Positions 34,994-46,516 of a stretch of DNA of 64,000 nt are shown here, piece by piece. The stretch lies in assembly GCF_002127325.2 (NCBI RefSeq), contig NC_035441.2, positions 53,884,317 through 53,948,316 on the forward strand, written 5' to 3'. Source of the stretch: Helianthus annuus (lineage: Eukaryota > Streptophyta > Magnoliopsida > Asterales > Asteraceae). The position numbers and the translations under genes are program-made. Below the pieces are notes generated by a model that made no database searches, was not told the DNA's origin, and saw nothing but the letters and a program-made list of their open reading frames with translations. Positions within the stretch are counted from its first letter, which is position 1. Each line of letters opens with the position of its first letter.

Positions 34994-37289
34994 TGTAACG
35001 CCTCGCTTTTCGCAGCTTTCTGTCTTTAGAAAGTTCATCTTGTAATTCTATTTTTGGAAACCCGATTCCTTTGTAATCATATTTCTTTTCAAGCTATTGT
35101 AAATCCGAGACTTGATCGTAATGAAAGAAATTTTTTATATGAAATATACATCGTTTATACATTTTTAATACATTGATACATACGTTTGTTTGACACATGA
35201 TTCGTAATTCGCATAAACATAAGCTTAACTCGTAAACAATGATCGTGTATTCGTAATCCCTAAATCTTCATACATTCAAACACTTGGTTATTCGATTATA
35301 AGATTAAGTTGTATGTTTTTTTCCACTTGATCATACCAAACTATAAACCATACATACTTGTTACATTTCATGTGTTATACACACCTATGTTATCACACTT
35401 TTTGCTAAATTAAAACATGTCATTTATGCATTTTGGACCCTATTACAAGTTAAATACATACTAGACACCATGTAACACCTTATTAAACATCAAATATGTA
35501 CCTTCTAATGTTAAAAAAAATAAAATAAAACAAAAATTATAGGGCTGTTAACAGCCTTGCATCAGCCCACTTAAATTCTTTGTTTTGAGTTATTTAGCCC
35601 ACTAAACACTTCCAAAGCCCAACCCAATGAAACCCTAATCCATCCCCTATATAACCCAAGCCTCCTCCAAGCATTTTTCACTTTCTAAACACTCTCCCTT
35701 CACTCTCAAACACTCCAAACCGTAGCTGACTTCTGAAGTTCAAGCAGATTGATACTACTCCACTAAAGTGAGCATAACTCACTCAATTCTTATCCGATTC
35801 ACTCGATTCTTTTTGCTACTTCTTTGTATTGACCTTAGCTACGTTTCCATGGTTAGTTAGGCTTAAAAACAAGGTTGAGACATTCAAAATCAGAGGTATA
35901 AACCTCACAAACTTTCTGTTTTGTTCAAGGGTTTAACCCACAAGTGATGTTCAAGTTCAAGACTTGCTGTTTGTGTGATTTAGGATTAACTTGGGTTATC
36001 CTACTTAACAATCCACACATAGCTTGATGATTTCTCATAGATTAGTTGTTCATATTCTTGTATTACTTGTAAATTCTTGACCCTCCTTGTATGTTCATAA
36101 CATCAAGTGTAGTGGTGAACACTTAGAGGTGCCTAAATGGAAGACTTTTCTTCCTACCTCCTACATGAATTCTATGACACTTAAGAGGTTCCTAAATGGA
36201 GGATTCATCCTCCTACCTCATGCTTGAACTAATGGACTTATTGATATATTACATAACATATATAATACTTATATAAACTATCCAAATATTCGAACCTTTG
36301 ATGATGAATTTGTGTTCATTCCTCAAAGTACTAGATTGCATCATCTAAGACCTAAAACTTGTTATGATTCTAATGGGTGTTCTACCCATGAAAACATTCT
36401 AACCCTTGGGGTTTCATAGTGTCAAACAAGTATTATGTGTTAAAGGATGATTACTTTCATATGTTATATTCGTATGTTTTAAATTCCAAATCTCGACTCT
36501 GAACGTACCTTGAAGTTTAACCCTTAAACATTTGATCTCCTAATCTCATTGCTCGTCAACAAATTGGATAATCGGAAAGCATATGCAAATTTTGTAAGTA
36601 TACTTGACCCATTTTACCGTTTTCACACTTTTGGGTGTAACATGTTTTATATAAAACACATTTATTATACATATTCTTATGCAAATAAATAAACAAACGA
36701 TCCAATACATGCTTACTATTTGTTATGCTTGATTCGTGTTTTCTGGGTGATTCTTATGTGATGAACTTGTCATTAGCTTCGTACAAGCATCCACTAAACA
36801 TGTATAGCGCTATAGGAGTAACGCAACACCCGTGAACGAGAGGTCATGTTAGGTTTATTCATTCATACTTGCGTAAACAGAGGGTTGACTTGTTAATTGC
36901 ATGCCAGTTTAATACGTTAATCTTGATAACTTGGTTTGCCATGTGGATTGTTCCTTATCATTTTTATACTTATATACTATGCACCAAACTTGTATGCTCG
37001 CCAATACTTTTTGTATTGAACTACACTTTTAAAACATGTTGCAGGTTTAGCGATGATGTTGGCGATGCATGGAATCTAGTAGGATGCTTAGATACACACT
37101 TTAAATTTATATTCTTATTGTATTGTATTTTGTTACTCATGTTGTATTTATTTCAAATCTTTGTAATTGACTCTTCAGAAATGAAATGGAAATTTATTAT
37201 TTAAATACTTGTCACAAATAGTGTCATAAAGTCTCTTGCAATCTATTTCGTCTCACTCCGATGTTTCCGCCATCGGTTGGGGTGTGACA
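34994..37289 (+). repeat. 3' LTR of the LARD-like element, 2296 bp
   Basis: Collinear with the 5' LTR, with scattered substitutions and a deletion of about 145 bases at about 35851 (after TTTCCATGG). TATATAA at about 35648. Confidence 0.92.
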
Positions 37290-37750
37290 CAAAATGTGAA
37301 ACACGTGTGGAGTTTTAGGGTTTAAACAATCGGAAACAACCACAGATTTGTTTCTAAAATGGGGAATAAGAAGAGGCTTAACCTAGGGGTGGGGATTGGT
37401 TGGGGAGAGATAGAGAGGGGAGAGAGAGATCTGAAACAAGGAGATGTGTTTTGTTTATTTGTTTAATTTAAATATATTAGTAACATTACTAATCTACCCT
37501 CATGTGCAAGGCACATGCCATATTTAACTAAAAAATTTAACCAGGTTAGGGTCAAAGGACCTAAGGTGTAATGAGTATTGCAAATAAAGGACTGTGACTG
37601 TAATTATTAAAGTTAAAGGTCATCAATTGCAACCCGTTACAAACATAAAGGATGAAAAATGTATACCCTAAGATTTATATAGTTATATACGTAATCAAAT
37701 AACCTTTATATCATATAATGTCAAACTTAAGTCAAATAAATATGAATACA

Positions 37751-38468
37751 AATCTATACTTTCTATAAAAGGAGAAACGCAGTGACATAAGAAAAGCTGA
37801 GGTGGCAGCCATAGAGGTTGTCCAACGTCTTTCTTATGTCATTATTGCATCATAAAGCTTAATTTAAAATACATTTTAAATTCAAACCTATGCCCTTCAT
37901 TTAAAAGTCAAACCTCTACACTTCATTCAAAATTTAAACCTCTGCCCTTCATTCATAATTCAAACCTTTGCTCTTCATATGAAAAGCAAACCTTTGGCCA
38001 GATTCAAAATTCAAAATTCTGGCTCCAGATTCAAAATTCAAAATTCAAACCATATATTCGAACCATATAAATAACATATATGAATCTGACTCCACATTCA
38101 AATTTCAACTCATCTCTCTCACTCATATCCGCGAGCATATATATCTCTCTCTCTCTCTCTCTCTCAAATGCATAGCTCTCATGATTGAGACGGTTAATCT
38201 CCGATTACAGTTCTTTGTTCGAACATTTGTTGATTCTGTTTACACATTATCGTTCCAATATCATTGTTCCAACATCGTGTTCCAATGAAGCTTCCCATCA
38301 CACATCAACATTTCAACATCTATGTTGCAATGTCATTGTTGCAACATCGTGAAAAGTTGCATGTGCTACCTTCTTTGATGGGAGAGTTGCATTGTTCCGA
38401 CATTGTTAAATGCCAATGAAGCTTTACTTATGTCATTGAGTTTTCTCCTTTTATAGAAAGTATAGATT
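37751..38468. mobile_element. Foldback element with Helitron-like inverted ends
   Basis: AATCTATACTTTCTATAAAAGGAGAAA at the left is repeated in inverse at 38427-38468, followed on both sides by CAGTGACATAAG-type sequence. The termini resemble the 5' end of the Helitrons here (TCTATACT...ATAAAAG) but face each other. TSD not found. Non-coding; AAATTCAAAC(C) repeats in the interior. Confidence 0.6.
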
Positions 38469-38523
38469 GTTGCAACATCGTGAAAAGTTGCATGTGCTAC
38501 CTTCTTTGATGGGAGAGTTGCAT
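38335..38523. repeat. 58-bp direct duplication, period 131
   Basis: 38335-38392 and 38466-38523 are the same 58 bases (ATTGTTGCAACATCG...GAGTTGCAT), with the right TIR of the foldback element between them. Confidence 0.88.
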
Positions 38524-38641
38524 GTTAGGTTTGTGGCTTATTTTTTTTAACTGTAGTTATACTAATTTAATTTGATTATGAAGAAACAAACGTTGATAGT
38601 TTTTATTAACAGTTACATTTTAGAATATGTTAATATGCATA

Positions 38642-38770
38642 TTGATAGTATTAAATTAAATACATATACATAGAAAGATAAAATTTACTGAAATATGCAT
38701 AAAATATTGATACTATTAAATTAAATACGTATACATATAAAGCTAAAAATTTACTGAAATATACATAAAA
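38642..38770. repeat. 65-bp tandem duplication
   Basis: Two copies of a unit beginning TTGATAGTATTAAATTAAAT and ending AATATGCATAAAAT. The second copy overlaps the decayed end of the copia RT, so the duplication postdates it or shaped its end. Confidence 0.78.
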
Positions 38771-39186
38771 GTTAATACATCCACCACTAGAGGATACGTC
38801 TCCTAATCATCAATAGGTCTTTGCGAAAATTCTTATGCCACCAATTTTGTCTGGTATCACTTGATTTGATTTTTAATTCATAATTTGCATAAAAGACCTG
38901 CATGTATCCAATATATTTTACAACCTCAGTTGCATAAATTGTTGGTCCGAAAAATTTCCATTCCATTAGAGAATTCAAATCTGCCATATTTTGTGTCTTT
39001 CCATTTTGGCTAATCATTTCTTTGTATTCATTCATAGGTAGATCTAAGATTTTTATCCTCATTATTTCAAGTGCTATTTTATATACAAAATAATAACGAC
39101 GTCGATTTTATTTCGATTCTATAGATATCTTAGACATGATACAATTTATTGAGATCTCTTTATTTTCAGGTACTTGTGGTTCATGT
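38720..39186 (-). pseudogene. Ty1/copia pol remnant, start of RT (downstream half)
   Basis: Minus-strand translation gives VPENKEISIN at the right end, then ADLNSLMEWKFFGPTIYATE, YIGYMQVF and, after a frameshift, a decayed QxFSQRPxxDxxETY block. These follow the order of the copia RT N-terminus (PENxEISINY, ELNSLxKREVFGP, GYKWVF, QGFSQRPGIDYEETYSP, family knowledge). The 91-codon ORF at 38787-39062 is part of it. Contains stops and frameshifts. Its upstream half lies at 51463 onward, across the solo LTR insertion. Confidence 0.85.
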
Positions 39187-39901
39187 TGTCACACCCCGAC
39201 CACGTAAAACAACAAAACGTGGCGGAAACGTCGGGGAGTGTTGTAACAGAATCATTGTTTCACAACCATGGATTAAACAGTTTCGTTTTATTGAATTAAA
39301 TGTATTACATTACATTAGAATTAGAAACAAAACAGGGACAAATAAACTTTCATTGTTATTAAGTCACTAAGGCCTCGTCCATTCCTATGTGAGCGTACAC
39401 AAGTATCATCATCAAACATCATCAACTATGGTACCTGAAACACATGTGAAAATACGTCAGCATAAAAATGCCGGCGAGTACATAGGTTTTATATGAATGT
39501 CAGATTCATGGCTCGTTTTACATGTTGCGATACTTAATTAAAAACCTTGTTTTGAAAAGTATAGTATTGCGACATACCAACTCAAATCAAGTTGGTTATA
39601 ATTTATAAAATCTCATAGCCATGATTCTTAACTCCAAAACATTTGTTTTATGAAATCAAATTGTAAAACATATTGTAGAAAACTAGTTAGTAAAACTCGT
39701 ATGGTTTATAATATCCAGAAAACATCCTTGTGTGACATTGTTTCAAAATCGTTTACCCAAGTGATCTAGATAACACAACGATATATAATGCGTTAAAAGC
39801 ACTTATATATGGGAAGTACCAGCGGCGTATCCACCATGCTTTTAACACATTACACCCGCCCGTTACCTAATCACTTCCCTAACCCAACGGTTCAGACAGT
39901 T

Positions 39902-40097
39902 ACAAATGGTTCACATATATCAAATGGTTACAAATGGTTCACATCAATCAAATGATTACAAATGGTTCACATACATCCAACGATTACAAATGGTTCTCAT
40001 ACATCCCATGATTTCAAATGGTTCCCATACATCGAATGGTTACAAATGGTTCACATACATCGAGTGGTTACAAATGGTTCTCATAAATCAAAGGTTA
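39902..40097. repeat. 28-bp tandem repeat, seven copies
   Basis: Unit ACAAATGGTTCACATACATC plus NAATGGTT; the last copy is 27 bp and an eighth starts at 40097. Inside the solo LTR. The repeat-encoded ORF at 39906-40160 is not a gene. Confidence 0.92.
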
Positions 40098-40868
40098 CAA
40101 ATGGTTCAAACAGTTCAAAATGTAAAACAATGGGCTAGCATGCTGAGAGAACATACATAGCAAAACACAATGAAATCATGTACTAATAGTGTACCAATGA
40201 ACATAGCAAGTATATGATATGAAAACATGGAAAACACGAAAGTAACAAGTAGGCACATGTGTTTCACCCCAAAACGTTTGAAAAACAGTAAAAGCGGGGA
40301 CTATGTACTCACTTGAGGGTGCTTAGAAGTCTTGAACAACAACCAAGCAAAGCTAGAGGGATCACAGTGTCACACCCCCAAAATCCACCCGCGGAGTACC
40401 ACCGCTTGGAGGCGTGTCATGACCAGGATCAAGCCATCAATCATATCAAACATAGCATTTAATAATAAAAGTAATTAATGTAATTCATCATGACATGATT
40501 GATGTTTCAAAACCAAACATTGTTTAAGTAGCGGAAGCATAGTAAAGTAATCTCAAAACAGTTATAAGTTCAGATATCGTTCATGATCCGAATCCCACAA
40601 CGACCTGCTCCTCCCTGTGCAAGCTCCATAATGTACCTAAGGTCCTGCAAGGCATGCAGCAAATAATCAACAACTAGTTGAGCGAGTTCACAGAAAGTAC
40701 GTTCATAACAGTAAAGCGTAAGTTCATCTAGTGGGGGCTTCCCATTCATGTATATACTACTGGTGAGGGATTCTCACGTTTATCCTTTATAATGGGGGTT
40801 TCCCATTATGGTACTTACTAGACTAGTGCAATCATGTGTTCTTCTTAAACCGAGAACAGGAATACGTA

Positions 40869-41095
40869 CTGGGTCACGTAGGCTTTACGTGACGTGCCCT
40901 TCCCCGAGGACAGTGGTATGCGTGGGTGGCTACGTAGGCTTTACGCAGCGTGTCCTTCCGACCCGGAAGACAGTAGAAGGTATTGGGTTACGTAGGCTTT
41001 ACGTAACGTGTCCTCCTGACCCGGGAGACAAATGGCAAATACTGGGTTACGTAGGCTTTACGTAACGTGTCCTGACTATCCTGAGGACGATGGTC
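40869..41095 (-). repeat. Four LTR repeats of about 60 bp, each with a hairpin
   Basis: Each unit carries an 8-bp stem around GGCTT: GTCACGTA/TACGTGAC (40873), GCTACGTA/TACGCAGC (40929), GTTACGTA/TACGTAAC (40987 and 41046). Between hairpins is a CC(C)GACCCGGGAGACA-type spacer. Also present at 47598-47824 in the other LTR. Confidence 0.85.
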
Positions 41096-41570
41096 TATAG
41101 TCTAGTGAATGCGTAAGTACGAGTAACTCTTTCAATATCAACATTTCCAACCCAATTCCCAACCCGGGAATCCCATGCCTTGGCTGTGTGAACTCACCTT
41201 GGATTGCTCGGCAGATACACAAAGAGTACAGGTAAGCTAGTAAATGGTCAACCACGTCCTATCATGGTTATTATTCAAGTCAGGTTTTGACTAAGGTAGT
41301 ACACGTATGCATTACATAAATTAACACGTTACTATCACATGTAAATCATGGCAACGTTTGACAGTTAAGCAATACAAGTAACAATCACAACACATTTACT
41401 TGCACGATTAGAATAAGCCCAATAGTACCCGGCCCAACGATATAGCAGTCCAACCGAACATACTTATGGCCCAATACATTAAACAGTCAATTGCATAAGT
41501 CCAATTATTTGGCCCAATTGATTGGGCCCGTGACAGTGTAGGCCCAAAACAGTGTACGTGCACAACTGGT

Positions 41571-41765
41571 CTCGAGTCGCAACCGGCGATCTCGAGTCGC
41601 AACAGGGGATTACGAGTCGCAACAGGAGATTACGAGTCGCAACAGTGGTTTCGGCTTGTCTTGGTCCAGTTACGAGTCGCAACATGACTCGCAACCGTGG
41701 TTGCGGCTCGTGCTGCTGTGGTCTCGAGTCGAAATCCGGACTCGCAACCTCGGTCCCGTGTCGTG
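41571..41765 (-). repeat. CGAGTCGCAAC repeat cluster in the LTR
   Basis: About six copies of (T)ACGAGTCGCAACAGG or variants, plus inverted TTGCGGCTCG words. Same cluster at 48299-48494 in the other LTR. Confidence 0.85.
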
Positions 41766-42684
41766 CTGCTTGTGCGATCAGTTTAAACACCCGGATATCA
41801 TGCATTCGGTTACAATCTATCATTAGTTTCCTAGTTTACCTCAACCAATCAACATAATTTCCAACATATGATTAATCTAATGTCAATCAAACAGGCCTTT
41901 TCATCATGAATCCGTTTGAATATCAATAATCCAAAATCAAGAACACTTATCCAAAACACATAAACACATCCGATTCTAGCAAACATGGAGTCGATCAGTG
42001 AACACCAATAAGTTATCAATCCGAAACAAAATCATAACAACAGATTAACATCATCACACAAATTTCCGATTACATAATCATGTGGCCGATCAACAAAGAC
42101 ATCACCGTTAAACATCATCAACAACCATGTATTCTATTCTCATTAATTTTTACTAACATGAACCCTAATCGGATTAGTCCTTGTTTATCATCATACTACA
42201 TCGTGCTATCAAAAACCCTAGGTTATCATTCAAGATTATCATATCACACACAACATCATATCATCAAACAATGATAGTGAAATACTAACCGGATTAGGGG
42301 GTTGGAACTAGTGGGGTTTCGGGTGCACAAGGAGTTTCAGCCGGTTCCAAGACTTCGAGAGAGAGAAAGAGATCTTAGGGTTACTTTGTGTGATTGCGTT
42401 TAGTGACAAATGAGAGAACAAAACCCCGTTGATGGGTGTTTTACTCGCTAAGGAGAAGTGGGCCGAAACCCCTTAATGGGTTGTCCATGTTCCGAGTACA
42501 AGAGGTGCGGCCCAATTGGGCTTGTGCGGTCGGACGGTGTTGTGCGGTTCGGGTTGGGCTCAATTAATACACACATAATAAACACACATATCAAATAATC
42601 ATTCGCTTAGTAAGTCAAGTTCATATAGTCATGACATGTTCATAAACGTTACACAAAGATAGGTCTAAAGTTCGAGTTGTCACA

Positions 42685-42790
42685 TTATCCCCAACTAATT
42701 GGAAATTTCGTCCTGAAATTTGGTATGCACTCACTGAGGGAGCTAGGTAAGTCGTAACGTTCACTGATTTTCCTGGGGTGTCACATCCTC
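42685..42790 (-). promoter_or_regulatory. Duplicated polypurine-tract / LTR-start region
   Basis: On the minus strand, AATTTCGGGACGAAATTCC...CGGGGGGAGGA leads into TGTGACACCCC, the start of an LTR-like sequence. About 50 bases on, a second AATTTCAGGACGAAATTTCC...GTTGGGGATAA leads into the real LTR (TGTGACAACTCG). So two purine tracts and a short remnant of a different LTR start lie in tandem. The pol stop codon (42761-42763) is inside this remnant. Confidence 0.75.
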
Positions 42791-45700
42791 CCCCCGTTGA
42801 TCTGGAATTTCGTCCCGAAATTCCGAAGTAGTAGCTTCAGCCTCAGTAGTGGTTGCATTAGTTCCGAATAACTGGGGGTACTTTTCTGTCATCCTGTCTA
42901 CGCGTTCCCAGGTGTACTCTGGGCCACGTTTGGAGTTCCAACGTACTCGAACAAGAGGGATTCTCCGTGCCTCGAAACAAAGTTCTGACGTTAATCGTGC
43001 ATCCCGATCCGAAATGATGGAAGTGGGCACCCCGTGCCTCGAAACAACTTCTTTTAAGTATATGTCTGCGAGAGTGGAGAACTTATCCGTTACCTTTATA
43101 GCTAAGAAGTGTGCAGACTTGGTGAGTCGATCCACGATCACCCATATGGTATCATTCCCACGCTGGGATCTAGGTAGGCCTGTAACAAAATCCATGGAAA
43201 TTTCTTCCCATTTCCATTGCGGTATCTTAGGCTGCTGAAGTAGACCTGCTGGTTTCTGATATTCAACCTTGACTCTCGCACAGGTCAAGCATTTTCCAAT
43301 GTACGTAGCAATGTGGGCCTTCATACTAGGCCACCAATAAGTAGTGCTGATGTCGTGGTACATTTTGTCCGACCCTGGATGTACCGAGTAGCGAGACTTG
43401 TGTGCTTCGTCCATCACAAGTTCGCGTAGACCGCCATAAAGTGGGACCCAAATACGCCCCGTTACATAGTAGGCGCCGTCTGCCTTCTGTTCCATTTGCT
43501 GTCGTGAGCCGCGTAAGGCTTCAGCCTTGACGTTTTCGGGCTTCAATGCTTCTATCTGAGCATTTCGTATCTGTGTAGGAAGGCTAGACTGAATTGTAAG
43601 CTGTAGCGCTCGCACGCGCCGAGGTAAAGTGTCTTTCCGACTGAGGGCATCAGCCACAACGTTGGCTTTGCCTGGATGGTACTTGATAGCGCATTCGTAA
43701 TCATTAAGCAACTCGACCCATCGTCGTTGACGCATATTCAATTCCTTTTGCTTGCAAATATGCTCGAGACTCCTGTGATCGGTGTAAATCGTGCACTTGG
43801 TACCGTACAGGTAGTGTCGCCATATCTTAAGCGCGAAAACAACAGCTCCCAGCTCTAAATCGTGCGTCGTGTAGTTCCGTTCATGAATCTTTAGCTGACG
43901 AGAGGCGTAGGCAATAACTTTATCTCGCTGCATCAATACGCAACCCAGACCCTGTATTGATGCGTCACAATATACTACGAAGTCATCTGTGCCCTCTGGT
44001 AATGAAAGAATAGGTGCGCTGCAAAGTCTATCCTTTAGGTACTGAAAAGCAGTCTCCTGGGGCTCTCCCCAGCGATAAACGACACCCTTCTGTGTCAGTA
44101 ATGTAAGCGGCTGAGCAATCTTTGAGAAGTCTTTGATGAACCGCCGATAATAACCTGCCAAACCCAAGAATTGGCGTATTTCTGTCAGTGTACGCGGTGC
44201 AGGCCAGTTTCTGATCGAATCTACTTTGGATGGATCAACATGGATCCCATCCCTGTTTACCACATGGCCTAAGAAGTGGACTTCACGAAGCCAGAAGTCG
44301 CATTTCGAAAACTTAGCGTACAGTTGTTCCTTTCGAAGAAGTTCCAAAATAAGGCGTAGGTGCTGCTCGTGCTCCTCCTGACTCCTGGAATAGATCAGAA
44401 TGTCGTCGATGAATACTATGACGAACTTGTCAAGATAGGGTTTGCACACCCTGTTCATAAGATCCATAAATACAGCAGGCGCGTTTGTTAACCCAAACGG
44501 CATGACAAGGAACTCGTAGTGACCGTAACGAGTTCTGAAGGCTGTCTTGGAGACGTCCTCATCCCGGACTCTCAGCTGATGATACCCTGACCTCAAGTCT
44601 ATCTTGGAATAGTAACTCGACCCTTGCAATTGGTCGAATAAGTCATCGATGCGCGGAAGAGGATAACGGTTCTTCACCGTCACCTTGTTGAGTTCACGGT
44701 AGTCGATGCACATTCTGAACGTACCGTCTTTCTTTCTTACGAATAACACCGGAGCTCCCCAAGGCGAAGAGCTTGGACGAATGAAGCCCTTTTCCAAGAG
44801 CTCTTGCAGCTGTTTTGACAGTTCTTCTAATTCTGATGGAGCTAATCGATATGGTGCGCGAGCTATGGGTACTGCTCCAGGAGCGAGCTCGATCTGAAAT
44901 TCGACCTGACGATGAGGCGGTAATCCAGGTAAGTCTTCAGGAAACACCTGAGGGTAGTCGCGTACAATTGGAATATCTTCCAATTTCTTTTCCTTTGCTG
45001 ATGCGTCTGTAACGAGTGCCAGAATGGCAGTGTGCCCCTTTCGTAAGCATTTCTGAGCCTTCAAGAAAGAGATGATGCCAACCACCGCACCACTCTTGTC
45101 GCCTTGTACTTCGAGAGGTTCTTGACCAGAACGAGGAATACGAATTATCTTCTCGCTGCATAAGATTTCTGCCTGGTGTTGGGATAGCCAATCCATCCCT
45201 ATGACGATGTCGAAGCTTCCCAAGACTATGGGAATAAGGTCGATCGAGAAAGCTTGACCAGCTAAGATAAGATCACAACCTTGAACTACGTGCGTGGCTT
45301 CTAGACTTTTACCGTTAGCTAACTCTACTACATGTTTGGTGGGTAAAAGTGTTGGTGCACGTTTTAGCAGTTGACACATTTTCACAGACATATAGCTTGT
45401 ATCCGCACCCGAATCAAATAAGACAGTAACATAAATATTGTCGAGGAGAAACTTACCCATAACAACGTTGGGATCGTTCACTGCGTCGCCTCGACCTAGC
45501 ACAAAAGCGCGTCCCCTAGCGTCGTTGCCATTGGTGTTGTTGTTCCCACCGTTGTTGTTCCCGTTGCCCTGGTTATTGTTGTTGCGATTCTGGTTCAATT
45601 GAGGGCAATCACGCTTGAAGTGACCTTCAGCCCCACACTGGAAACATCCCCGGTTTCCACGCTGTGGCTGCTGCTGCTGGTTCTGTGGAGCTGGTTGTTG

Positions 45701-46516
45701 TGGTTGCTGGTTCTGATTTGCAGGACGAGGGCTCCTACAGTCTTTAGCCTCGTGCCCCATCTTGAGGCATCTTTGACAACGACCCTTGTTGCACTGGCCG
45801 CTGTGATGCCTGTTGCAGTTGTGACACTTGGGGTGAAAACCCTGATATCTTCCCCGTCTATGACTACCAGAGGATTGCTGACCAGGACTCTGGTAGTGAT
45901 CAGTCTTCTGTTGCTGAGCTTGAGACTGAACAGTTGCTGAACCTTTACTGGAATCTCCATCCCATTTTCTTTTGCTGTCGCTAGTAGTAGCAGGAGTAGC
46001 TGAAGAAGTAACTGTAGCAGTAGCGTTGACACGCTTAGGCAGTTTATTCTGATCCACTGCCTGGTCGGTGATGCGATGAGCGAGACGCTGAATATCCTGG
46101 ATGTTGTCGAGATTAGCCGATGTGACATGGCTCTGGATTTCTGGCGCCAATCCCTTGAGATACATCTCAATGCGCTTGTATGGAGGGTCTACCATAGTTG
46201 GGCACAGTACGGCCAGCTCATTCAACCGCTTAGTATACGCTTCAATCTCTGACCCAACCATTTTCAGATTATACAGCTCGTCTTCCAACTTGTGAATATC
46301 TTCACGCGTACAATACTCCCTCTTGATAAGTTCCTTAAAATCGTTCCAGGGTGTGGCGTTAGCAGCTGCCAACCCCAGAATTTGCACCTGCGCGTTCCAC
46401 CAGGTTAGCGCGATTCCTTCCAAGGTGCCAGTTGCATACTTGACCTTGCGAGCCTCAGGGCACTCGCACATTTCAAATACTGATTCTAGCTTTTCGAACC
46501 AGTGGAGGAGTCCCAC
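42761..46516 (-). CDS. Gypsy Gag-Pol with internally deleted integrase
   Basis: 1251 codons open in one frame; the first codon here is GTG, so the reading really enters from gag upstream (see 46517-46782). Domains in order: Gag core (1-170), zinc knuckles (C231 to C260, and CFQC at 291-304), aspartic protease DSGADT 368-373, RT with MPFGLTNAP about 672-680 and FIDD 702-705, RNase H (D851, E888, D913, D956), integrase zinc finger (H1039, H1046, C1076, C1079) and core Asp 1109 and 1170. Straight after [10 protein letters not shown] (to about 1178) the protein jumps to a C-terminal tail with [16 protein letters not shown]. The third catalytic residue (Glu), the rest of the core and the C-terminal DNA-binding part are missing, without loss of frame. 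Integration in cis should fail; supply in trans is possible. Related to 1-1671. Confidence 0.95.
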   Translation of the reverse strand: MGLLHWFEKLESVFEMCECPEARKVKYATGTLEGIALTWWNAQVQILGLAAANATPWNDFKELIKREYCTREDIHKLEDELYNLKMVGSEIEAYTKRLNELAVLCPTMVDPPYKRIEMYLKGLAPEIQSHVTSANLDNIQDIQRLAHRITDQAVDQNKLPKRVNATATVTSSATPATTSDSKRKWDGDSSKGSATVQSQAQQQKTDHYQSPGQQSSGSHRRGRYQGFHPKCHNCNRHHSGQCNKGRCQRCLKMGHEAKDCRSPRPANQNQQPQQPAPQNQQQQPQRGNRGCFQCGAEGHFKRDCPQLNQNRNNNNQGNGNNNGGNNNTNGNDARGRAFVLGRGDAVNDPNVVMGKFLLDNIYVTVLFDSGADTSYMSVKMCQLLKRAPTLLPTKHVVELANGKSLEATHVVQGCDLILAGQAFSIDLIPIVLGSFDIVIGMDWLSQHQAEILCSEKIIRIPRSGQEPLEVQGDKSGAVVGIISFLKAQKCLRKGHTAILALVTDASAKEKKLEDIPIVRDYPQVFPEDLPGLPPHRQVEFQIELAPGAVPIARAPYRLAPSELEELSKQLQELLEKGFIRPSSSPWGAPVLFVRKKDGTFRMCIDYRELNKVTVKNRYPLPRIDDLFDQLQGSSYYSKIDLRSGYHQLRVRDEDVSKTAFRTRYGHYEFLVMPFGLTNAPAVFMDLMNRVCKPYLDKFVIVFIDDILIYSRSQEEHEQHLRLILELLRKEQLYAKFSKCDFWLREVHFLGHVVNRDGIHVDPSKVDSIRNWPAPRTLTEIRQFLGLAGYYRRFIKDFSKIAQPLTLLTQKGVVYRWGEPQETAFQYLKDRLCSAPILSLPEGTDDFVVYCDASIQGLGCVLMQRDKVIAYASRQLKIHERNYTTHDLELGAVVFALKIWRHYLYGTKCTIYTDHRSLEHICKQKELNMRQRRWVELLNDYECAIKYHPGKANVVADALSRKDTLPRRVRALQLTIQSSLPTQIRNAQIEALKPENVKAEALRGSRQQMEQKADGAYYVTGRIWVPLYGGLRELVMDEAHKSRYSVHPGSDKMYHDISTTYWWPSMKAHIATYIGKCLTCARVKVEYQKPAGLLQQPKIPQWKWEEISMDFVTGLPRSQRGNDTIWVIVDRLTKSAHFLAIKVTDKFSTLADIYLKEVVSRHGVPTSIISDRDARLTSELCFEARRIPLVRVRWNSKRGPEYTWERVDRMTEKYPQLFGTNATTTEAEATTSEFRDEIPDQRGEDVTPQENQ

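Larger units (their letters stand above)
29291..37289 (+). mobile_element. LTR retrotransposon without coding capacity (LARD-like), 8.0 kb
   Basis: Complete non-autonomous element: TSD CAAAA at 29286-29290 and 37290-37294, two LTRs starting TGTAACGCCTCGC, a primer-binding site after the 5' LTR and a purine tract before the 3' LTR. The 3.3 kb interior (31728-34993) has no Gag, protease, RT, RNase H or integrase motif in any frame; its ORFs are short and AT-driven. The last bases before the purine tract (TTTCGGGACGAAATTTC) are like the end of gypsy pol regions, including 42685-42830 here, pointing to gypsy ancestry. Confidence 0.93.
28145..37673. mobile_element. Mutator-like element carrying host gene sequence (Pack-MULE-like), split by an LTR element
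   Basis: The left TIR (from 28145, GGGTAAATTACACTTCTCATCC) is matched in inverse orientation at about 37500-37673 (GTTACAAACATAAAGGATGA...TATACCC). Similarity runs well beyond 150 bases, including GGTCAAAGGACCTAAGGTG. Flanks are TAATATTTA (28136-28144) and TAAGATTTA (37674-37682), a 9-bp TSD with one mismatch. Without the 8.0 kb LTR insertion the element is about 1.5 kb and holds a gene-like fragment. Confidence 0.8.
40368..42684 (-). repeat. 3' LTR of the recent gypsy element
   Basis: 2317 bp, starting TGTCACACCCCCAAAATCC on the plus strand and ending TTGTCACA. Contains two internal repeat arrays (40869-41095, 41571-41765). Confidence 0.95.

Noticed and set aside
38787..39062. Unknown 91-codon gene on the minus strand
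   Set aside because: Its reading aligns in order with the start of copia RT; it is part of a relic.
39902..40097. CRISPR-like array of 28-bp repeats
   Set aside because: The units abut without spacers and lie within a plant LTR; it is a minisatellite.
45595..46170. 191-codon ORF overlapping gypsy gag
   Set aside because: Another frame on the same strand as the real Gag-Pol frame; no conserved motif. A shadow.
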